Below are positions 1-4,843 of a stretch of DNA of 6,122 nt, piece after piece. Every line of letters begins with the position of its first letter. The first letter of the stretch is position 1. The position numbers and the translations under genes were made by a program. The notes below the pieces were generated by a model, which saw nothing but the letters and a program-made list of their open reading frames with translations, made no database searches and was not told the origin of the DNA. Source of the stretch: CBDCFL01 sp050300875 (GTDB lineage Bacteria; Pseudomonadota; Alphaproteobacteria; Rhodobacterales; Rhodobacteraceae); contig JBNKYL010000254.1 of the NCBI GenBank assembly GCA_050300875.1, positions 1-6,122 of the forward strand, given 5' to 3'.

Positions 1-1
1 G

Positions 2-694
2 ACCGCTGCTCTGGCCATGTCGGCCGGGTTTGCACTGGGACAAGATGTTGTCCGCATGGGAACGGAGGGCGCCTACCCTCCGTGGAACTTCATTAATGAC
101 TCGGGAGAGGTTGACGGTTTCGAACGCGAGCTTGGGGATGAGCTGTGCGCACGGGCCGAACTGAACTGCGAATGGGTCACCAATGACTGGGATTCGATCA
201 TCCCGAACCTCGTGTCTGGCAACTACGACACGATCATCGCGGGCATGTCGATCACCGACGAACGTGATGAAGTGATTGACTTCACCCAGGCCTATACGCC
301 GCCCGATCCGTCCAGCTACCTGGCTGCATCCGCTGACGTCGATGTCGAAGGCGGCGTGATCGCAGCCCAGACTGCGACCATTCAGGCGGCTTTTGTCGCA
401 GCCCAAGGCTGGACCTTGGTCGAATTTGCAACGGCCGAAGAAACTGTCGCCGCCGTCCGCAATGGCGAAGCCGACGCGGTGCTGGCCGACAAGGCCTATC
501 TGGCGCCCTTCGCCGACGAAGACGGGCTGGTCCTGCTGGAACGCGAAGAGATGATCGGCGGCGGTGTTGGCATCGGCGTGCGCGAAAGCGATGGCGAGCT
601 GAAGGCCAAGCTGGACGCAGCCATCCAGTCGATGAAGGATGACGGCACGTTGAACACCATGATCGAGAAGTGGGAAGTCGCCAGCACCTGGTGA
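2..694 (+). CDS. Polar amino acid ABC transporter, periplasmic substrate-binding protein (5' partial)
   Basis: Family 3 solute-binding protein (HisJ/ArgT type) that captures an amino acid in the periplasm and delivers it to the two permeases encoded next. The frame is open to the left edge: TAALA precedes the first visible ATG (position 17), so that ATG lies inside a signal peptide and the true start is upstream. Cleavage is probably after ALG, just before QDVVRMG, giving a mature protein of about 217 residues, slightly shorter than HisJ. Counting from the ATG at 17, the family features are: AYPPWNF (19-25) with the ligand-stacking aromatic, a C44/C51 pair matching the HisJ disulfide, GMSITDER (76-83) with Arg83 for the ligand carboxylate, and GEADAVLADK (150-159) with Asp158 for the ligand amino group. 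Arg83 and Asp158 support an amino acid ligand. Which amino acid cannot be told. The family is certain; specificity is open. Confidence 0.95.
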   Translation, partial: TAALAMSAGFALGQDVVRMGTEGAYPPWNFINDSGEVDGFERELGDELCARAELNCEWVTNDWDSIIPNLVSGNYDTIIAGMSITDERDEVIDFTQAYTPPDPSSYLAASADVDVEGGVIAAQTATIQAAFVAAQGWTLVEFATAEETVAAVRNGEADAVLADKAYLAPFADEDGLVLLEREEMIGGGVGIGVRESDGELKAKLDAAIQSMKDDGTLNTMIEKWEVASTW

Positions 695-708
695 TGACCT
701 GACGGTTA

Positions 709-731
709 CGGGCCGCGCAGGACGCGGCCCG
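709..731 (+). promoter_or_regulatory. Intercistronic GC-rich hairpin after the binding-protein gene
   Basis: A perfect inverted repeat has arms CGGGCCGCG (709-717) and CGCGGCCCG (723-731), nine base pairs around the five-base loop CAGGA. It lies 14 bases after the binding-protein stop and 11 bases before the first permease ATG. It is followed by GCCAATTTC rather than a T-run, so it is not a convincing intrinsic terminator. In transport operons, stable hairpins at this position are known to protect the upstream mRNA from 3' exonucleases and raise the binding protein to permease ratio. That role here is inferred. The hairpin also sits where the permease ribosome binding site would be, and could limit its translation. 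Confidence 0.75.
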
Positions 732-742
732 GCCAATTTCAC

Positions 743-1609
743 ATGTTCAGTTATTGCACCGACCCTGATCTGCTTTCCGGCCTGAAATGGCTGTCGTGCT
801 ACCTGACCACAGGCAAGCACATGAACATGTACACCTCATTTCTGGTGGTGCTCGCGTTGCTGGCGATAACGGCCCCGGCCGCGCTGGCTTTCGGCTTTGG
901 TGGCGCAACAGCGGCCCGCAGCCACCTCGCCCCGCTCAGATGGCTGGGCAAGTCTTACATCGCCGTCGTCCGGGGCGTGCCCGATATCGCGTTCTTCCTG
1001 TTCTTCGTCATCGCGCTGGACCAGGCGTTTGAATATATCCGCCACCGGATCAAGTGCCCCGAATGGACCGAACCGATCCGGCAGGGCAATGATTTCATCG
1101 TTTGTCAGGCCGCCAAGCTGCCGCTGTCGACCGCGCCGCAATGGGTGCATGAAACCTATGGGTTCTTTCTGGCGGTCCTGACCTTTGCCATCGTTTTCGG
1201 CGCCTTCGCCGCCAATGTGCTTTACGGTGCCATGCGGGCCGTGCCGCATGGGCAACTGGAAACCGCCGAAGCCTTTGGCATGACACGCCGGCAGACATTC
1301 TGGCGCGTGCTGGTCCCGCAGATGTGGCTCTATGCCCTTCCGGGGCTGGGCAATCTGTGGATGATACTGATCAAGGCCACGCCGTTGCTGTTTCTGCTCG
1401 GTGTCGAAGACATCGTCTATTGGGCGCGCGAACTGGGCCAGACCGCGAATGCCCGCTTCACCGATTACCCGCATGGCGACTGGCGGCTGTGGTATTTCTC
1501 GGCCCTGCTGGTCTTTTACCTTTGCTTCACCCGCGTGTCCGAAATCGCGCTGTCCCGCCTGACCCGTCGCTTGTCACGCGGTCAGGGTACCGTGGGGGCC
1601 ACGTCATGA
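743..1609 (+). CDS. Amino acid ABC transporter permease (HisQ-like, first of two)
   Basis: Inner-membrane permease half of the amino acid importer, 288 residues. Hydrophobic segments fit five helices: about 30-52, 71-93, 139-163, 193-222 and 248-266. The cytoplasmic EAA loop that docks the ATPase is clear: AMRAVPHGQLETAEAFGM at 163-180, continuing to VLVPQ at 189-193. The protein is about 60 residues longer than HisQ (228). The extra length lies in an N-terminal segment (1-28) and in the loop between helices 2 and 3 (about 94-138), both expected to be periplasmic in this family. Each extra part has two cysteines (C5, C19; C105, C121). No good Shine-Dalgarno precedes ATG 743. An internal start at M27 has AGGCAAG upstream, but the WLSCYLTTGKH stretch before it looks like the N-terminus of alphaproteobacterial relatives as I recall them, so 743 is kept. 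The stop overlaps the next start (ATGA at 1606-1609), which implies coupled translation. Confidence 0.93.
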   Translation: MFSYCTDPDLLSGLKWLSCYLTTGKHMNMYTSFLVVLALLAITAPAALAFGFGGATAARSHLAPLRWLGKSYIAVVRGVPDIAFFLFFVIALDQAFEYIRHRIKCPEWTEPIRQGNDFIVCQAAKLPLSTAPQWVHETYGFFLAVLTFAIVFGAFAANVLYGAMRAVPHGQLETAEAFGMTRRQTFWRVLVPQMWLYALPGLGNLWMILIKATPLLFLLGVEDIVYWARELGQTANARFTDYPHGDWRLWYFSALLVFYLCFTRVSEIALSRLTRRLSRGQGTVGATS

Positions 1610-2445
1610 GCTGCTGGGATACCATCCAGGCCTATGCGTTCAGGTCAATTTCGGGCGATTTCAGCATCCTCGGTTTCAAAGTTACCATTCCCGCAGAACG
1701 GCTCTTGCCAAGTGAAGGCTACGGCCTGTGTCAGCAGTTCACGCTGATCGGGTCCGGCCTGATCTGGAATATCTATTTTGGCGTGGTGTCGCTGTTCATC
1801 GGGTTTTTCATTGCCAATGCGGTGGCATTGGGCAAAGCCGCCCGGCACCCGCTTCCGCGCAAACTGTCGGAATGGTTCATCTTCATCTTCCGTGGCTCGC
1901 CACTGTTTATCCAGTTCTTCTTTGCCTATTTCCTGTTCCTGATGGTCAAACAGGCCGGCTACATGGCCTTCCTGACCGCGGCGCAGGCGGGCGCGCTGAT
2001 CGTCCTGATCCTCAACACCGCTGCATATTCCGGCGAAATCTTCTATGGCGCCCTGCGCGCGGTGCCGCGCGGCGATGTCGAAGCGGCTGACAGCTACGGT
2101 TTCACCGGTTGGAAGAAATTCCGCCGCATCGTCTGGCCAACGATGTTGCGGCTGGGCTGGCCCGCCTACACGAACGAGGCGATTTTCCTGTTCCAAGCCA
2201 CCACGTTGGTGTTCTTTTCCGCTTTCCCAACGCTGAAACAACAGGGCGACGCGCTTTATTACGCCAACTTCTTCGCCGACAAGACGTTCAACCCGTTCGT
2301 GCCCTACCCGATCCTGGCGTTCTATTTCATCTTACTAACGCTCTGTATCATCAGCGTATTCGGACTGATCAACCGCCGGCTCAACCGCCATCTGCCGCAA
2401 GCGGTGCGCACCAAGCTGCGCCCGCGGATCAACCTGATCCGCTAG
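1606..2445 (+). CDS. Amino acid ABC transporter permease (HisM-like, second of two)
   Basis: Second inner-membrane permease of the same importer, 279 residues from ATG 1606. The open frame extends further back to an ATG at 1324, but those residues overlap the first permease in another frame and look like shadow translation. The ATGA overlap with the upstream stop, with GTGGGGG just upstream, fixes 1606. Helices fit about 51-75, 91-116, 122-146, 190-210 and 234-256. The EAA loop is GALRAVPRGDVEAADSYGF (148-166) followed by RRIVWPTM (173-180). An N-terminal segment of about 50 residues precedes helix 1 and contains C3 and C42. It is expected to be periplasmic, and the protein is about 40 residues longer than HisM. 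RGSPLFIQFFF (96-106) is typical of the family. It should pair with the upstream permease and an ATPase not present here. A probable terminator follows. Confidence 0.93.
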   Translation: MSCWDTIQAYAFRSISGDFSILGFKVTIPAERLLPSEGYGLCQQFTLIGSGLIWNIYFGVVSLFIGFFIANAVALGKAARHPLPRKLSEWFIFIFRGSPLFIQFFFAYFLFLMVKQAGYMAFLTAAQAGALIVLILNTAAYSGEIFYGALRAVPRGDVEAADSYGFTGWKKFRRIVWPTMLRLGWPAYTNEAIFLFQATTLVFFSAFPTLKQQGDALYYANFFADKTFNPFVPYPILAFYFILLTLCIISVFGLINRRLNRHLPQAVRTKLRPRINLIR

Positions 2446-2464
2446 GCATTCCCGCCAAATGCGC

Positions 2465-2494
2465 AAAAGGCCGCGCCCTGACTGGGCGATTTTT
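2465..2494 (+). terminator. Probable rho-independent terminator of the amino acid transporter operon
   Basis: The arms CGCCC (2474-2478) and GGGCG (2484-2488) form a five-pair GC stem around the loop TGACT. The stem is followed by ATTTTT (2489-2494) and preceded by AAAA (2465-2468), which can pair with the T-run to lengthen the structure. It begins about 20 bases after the second permease stop. The stem is short, but the hairpin plus T-run at the boundary between two functionally unrelated gene sets makes termination the simplest reading. Confidence 0.6.
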
Positions 2495-2539
2495 CGCGCT
2501 GTCATAAAAGTTTCGCTCGGAAATGCGATGCTGTTCTTG

Positions 2540-2545
2540 TATAGT
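2540..2545 (+). promoter_or_regulatory. Candidate -10 element before the aminotransferase gene
   Basis: TATAGT matches the sigma-70 -10 consensus at five of six positions and lies in the most AT-rich stretch of the window, after the terminator and 34 bases before the aminotransferase ATG. No convincing -35 hexamer occurs 16-18 bases upstream (that area reads TCGGAA), so the call is weak. If it is used, transcription would start near 2552, inside the inverted repeat described at 2546-2570. The only supports are the base match and the expectation of a new transcription unit here. Confidence 0.3.
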
Positions 2546-2570
2546 TTTCCTAAAGTCGAGCTTCAGGAAA
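2546..2570 (+). promoter_or_regulatory. Inverted repeat covering the aminotransferase ribosome binding site
   Basis: The arms TTTCCTAAAG (2546-2555) and CTTCAGGAAA (2561-2570) pair at nine of ten positions, with one A/C mismatch (2552/2564), around the loop TCGAG. The 3' arm contains most of the Shine-Dalgarno AGGAAAG (2565-2571), eight bases before ATG 2580. In RNA it would hide the ribosome binding site in a moderately weak, AU-rich stem, as in translational switches or thermometers. As DNA it could be a dyad operator next to the candidate -10. The sequence alone does not decide between these, and a chance repeat is possible. Confidence 0.45.
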
Positions 2571-2579
2571 GATAAAAAC

Positions 2580-3767
2580 ATGACAGGCCCCAACGTATAC
2601 GACGCCGAACCGATCCCCGCCGAGGCGATGGCAGAAGTCGAACGCTTGCTGAACTCTGGCGACCTGTTCCGCTATACCTGCCCGGGAGACAGCCCCGTGG
2701 CCCTGCTCGAGCGCGAATTTGCGGACATGATGGGCGCCAAATACGCGCTGGCCGTGGCGTCCTGTTCCGCCGCGCTGTTCCTGTCGATGAAAGCCCTTGG
2801 CCTGAAACCCGGCGCCAGGGTTCTGATCCCGGCCTTTACCTTTGCCGCCGTGCCATCGTCGGTCGTTCACGCAGAATGCGAGCCAATCCTTGTGGAATGC
2901 AGTGACAATTACCGCATCGACATGGATGATTTCATGGCCAAGATCGACGATGCCGACGCGGTTCTGATCAGCCACATGCGCGGCCACACGTCGGATATGG
3001 ATGCCATCATGGCCGCCGCCGATGCATGCGGCCTGCCAGTAATCGAAGATGCCGCCCATTCGCTGGGCACGCTTTGGAATGGCCGCAAGATCGGCACCAT
3101 CGGCAAGGTCGGCTGTTTCAGCTTCCAATCCGACAAGATGGTCAATGCATGCGAATGCGGTATCCTGATCACCGATGATGCCGATGTCATCGCCCGCGCG
3201 GTTATCATGTCCGGCGCTTACGAACATAACTGGAAGAAACACCCTGTCCTGCAGGACCGTTTCGCCCATTGGCAGAACAAGCTGCCGCTTTACAACACGC
3301 GGCTCAACAACCTGTCTGCGGCGATCATCCGCCCGCAACTGGCCGAATTGCCGCGCCGCATCCATGACGGGCTGCGCAACCACAACTACGTGGCCGACAT
3401 CCTGAACGGGTCGATGTGGATCCAGGTGCCCGATGCCCTGCCCGGTGAAACCCGCGCCCCGGATTCGCTGCAATTCAACCTGCTGGGCATGACAGATGAC
3501 GAGGTCGCAGCCTTCGCTGCCGAAGCCAAAGCACGCGGCGTTTCGGTGCAAATCTTTGGGCTGAGCCAGGACAATGCGCGCGCCTATTGGAACTGGCAGT
3601 TCCTGGGCCGTGAATGGCATCTACCCAAGACGGACGCGATGTTGTCACGCGCCTGTGACACACGCCTGCCCGCGCGGCTGAAACGGCCCGATCTGGATTT
3701 CATTGCAGGCGTTCTGGTCGAAGCCGCCGATGCGGTGATGGGCCATCAACGCGCATATGGCACATAG
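2580..3767 (+). CDS. DegT/DnrJ/EryC1/StrS-family PLP aminotransferase with CECG active-site loop
   Basis: Cytosolic fold-type I PLP enzyme, 395 residues, of the family that usually transaminates keto sugars or keto-cyclitols from glutamate or glutamine for glycan or antibiotic synthesis. The start at 2580 is chosen for AGGAAAG at 2565-2571. An in-frame ATG at 2523 would add 19 unusual residues and has no ribosome binding site. Visible motifs: VASCSAALFL (59-68, the usual SGTAAL phosphate-binding region), IPAFTFAA (83-90), EDAAHS (156-161) with Asp157 for the pyridine nitrogen, SFQSDK (181-186) with Lys186 as the Schiff-base lysine, and YNTRLNNLSAAI (238-249). The normally glycine-rich GEGG after the lysine reads CECG (191-194). 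Nine cysteines are present in all. Substrate is unknown. The neighbours suggest a sugar or lipid-linked sugar. A terminator upstream and a 74-base gap downstream make it probably the first gene of its unit. Confidence 0.92.
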   Translation: MTGPNVYDAEPIPAEAMAEVERLLNSGDLFRYTCPGDSPVALLEREFADMMGAKYALAVASCSAALFLSMKALGLKPGARVLIPAFTFAAVPSSVVHAECEPILVECSDNYRIDMDDFMAKIDDADAVLISHMRGHTSDMDAIMAAADACGLPVIEDAAHSLGTLWNGRKIGTIGKVGCFSFQSDKMVNACECGILITDDADVIARAVIMSGAYEHNWKKHPVLQDRFAHWQNKLPLYNTRLNNLSAAIIRPQLAELPRRIHDGLRNHNYVADILNGSMWIQVPDALPGETRAPDSLQFNLLGMTDDEVAAFAAEAKARGVSVQIFGLSQDNARAYWNWQFLGREWHLPKTDAMLSRACDTRLPARLKRPDLDFIAGVLVEAADAVMGHQRAYGT

Positions 3768-3841
3768 GCCCTGCAAAATAGGCGGCTGAGGCCGAAACTG
3801 CTTCATATTATTGCCCAAATCTGCCACTAGGCGGGCGCATA

Positions 3842-4843
3842 ATGATAACGAGCAGCATGCCCATGAACCGACCACTGCCCCAGACCGGGCGCAGCGTGTC
3901 ATCCACGCGAGAGCGTTGGATGCTGGTCGGCCTTATCGCTTTGGTCCTGTTCGGGCTGGTCGGTCTGGCACTGGCGACCGGGTGGGAAGAAACCGTGGCG
4001 CAGATGTCCAAGCTTGGACAGGCGCAGATCGCGGCGCTTCTGGCCCTGAGCCTCGTCAACTACCTGTTTCGCGGACTGCGTTGGCACCTCTTTGCCACAC
4101 GGCTGGGCCTGAATACCGGATTTGTGCAGGACATGCGCCACTTTCTGGGCGGGTTGGCCATGTCGGTTACACCGGGGCGGTTGGGCGAATTGGTACGCAT
4201 GCGCTGGCTGCGCCGGGAAACCGGGGCCAGCTTCGAACGCACCGCACCGCTGATGCTGGTGGACCGTGCTTCTGACCTGTCCGCGATGGCGCTGATCCTG
4301 GCTGTGACGATTGCCTTTTCGGCAACCGGCATTACCGGTGCCCTTCCGGTCGCGATCCTGGCCCTGATCCTGGCCTATGCCGCCACACGGGCCAGCCTGC
4401 TGATGGCGCTGGCCAATCTGGGCTACCGCCTGACCCGCCGCCTGCCCAAGCTTTTCGCCCGCATCCGCGGTGCCGCACGGTCGCTGGCGCAGTTTTCGTC
4501 GCCTGCCATGCTGGGGGCTGCCGCCCTGATCGGCGCGGCGGGCTGGTTCGCCGAAGGCTATGCCTTTTATCTGCTTCTGGCGTGGATGGGCGCCGAAACC
4601 GGGTTGTCCACTGCGGTGGCCATCTTCATCTTCTCCACACTGGCAGGCGGTTTGACCGGCGCGCCCGGCGGCGTCGGCGGGGCCGAGGCCGCGATGGTAG
4701 CCCTTCTGACGCTGGAAGGCGTGCCGCTGGAAATGTCGATCCCTGCCACTGCCATCATCCGGCTGACCACGCTTTGGTTCGCCATTGCCATCGGGCTGTT
4801 GATCTTCCCCCTCGCCGAACGCAAATCGCAAAGGGTCGCATGA
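3842..4843 (+). CDS. Polytopic membrane protein, LPG-synthase-TM / UPF0104 / AglD-like family
   Basis: Integral membrane protein of 333 residues with about eight hydrophobic segments (roughly 27-46, 62-79, 100-112, 143-163, 166-190, 222-246, 253-275, 304-324). Family signatures are RGLRW (77-81), SVTPGRLGELVRM (108-120), ERTAPLMLVDRASDL (132-146), the glycine-rich TGAPGGVGGAEAA (272-284) and RLTTLWFAIAIG (307-318). It matches only the membrane half of MprF. The cytosolic aminoacyl-transferase domain is absent, so lysyl-PG synthesis is not supported. Relatives include AglD-type dolichol-phosphate sugar enzymes and lipid flippase-like proteins, and a role with a lipid-linked sugar fits the DprE1-like gene it overlaps. 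The start at 3842 has AGGCGGG six bases upstream. ATGs at 3857 and 3863 are alternatives that would shorten a hydrophilic N-terminus. The exact activity is not known. Confidence 0.88.
   Translation: MITSSMPMNRPLPQTGRSVSSTRERWMLVGLIALVLFGLVGLALATGWEETVAQMSKLGQAQIAALLALSLVNYLFRGLRWHLFATRLGLNTGFVQDMRHFLGGLAMSVTPGRLGELVRMRWLRRETGASFERTAPLMLVDRASDLSAMALILAVTIAFSATGITGALPVAILALILAYAATRASLLMALANLGYRLTRRLPKLFARIRGAARSLAQFSSPAMLGAAALIGAAGWFAEGYAFYLLLAWMGAETGLSTAVAIFIFSTLAGGLTGAPGGVGGAEAAMVALLTLEGVPLEMSIPATAIIRLTTLWFAIAIGLLIFPLAERKSQRVA

Noticed and set aside
1324..1605. Upstream extension of the second permease to an ATG at 1324
   Set aside because: It would overlap 286 bases of the first permease. 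The extra residues are shadow translation, and the ATGA overlap at 1606 gives a normal start.
2523..2579. Upstream start for the aminotransferase at 2523
   Set aside because: It has no ribosome binding site, adds an atypical Cys-rich leader, and 2580 has a strong AGGAAAG at correct spacing.
2550..3620. Minus-strand open frame of 356 codons opposite the aminotransferase
   Set aside because: The plus strand encodes a full PLP aminotransferase with Asp157 and Lys186. The antisense product has no family features.
3783..3794. Small hairpin (CGGC, TGAG loop, GCCG) between aminotransferase and membrane-protein genes
   Set aside because: It has only four pairs and no following T-run, so it is too weak to call a terminator. 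The TATTAT at 3806-3811 also lacks a -35 partner. The 74-base gap shows nothing firmer.
4354..4375. Two copies of GATCCTGGCC at a 12-base period
   Set aside because: They fall within the code for an Ala/Ile/Leu-rich membrane helix and are explained by codon bias, not a repeat element.
3842..4843. Annotation as a full lysyl-phosphatidylglycerol synthase (MprF)
   Set aside because: Only the membrane region is present. The C-terminal aminoacyl-transferase domain is missing, and the next gene is an unrelated flavoprotein.
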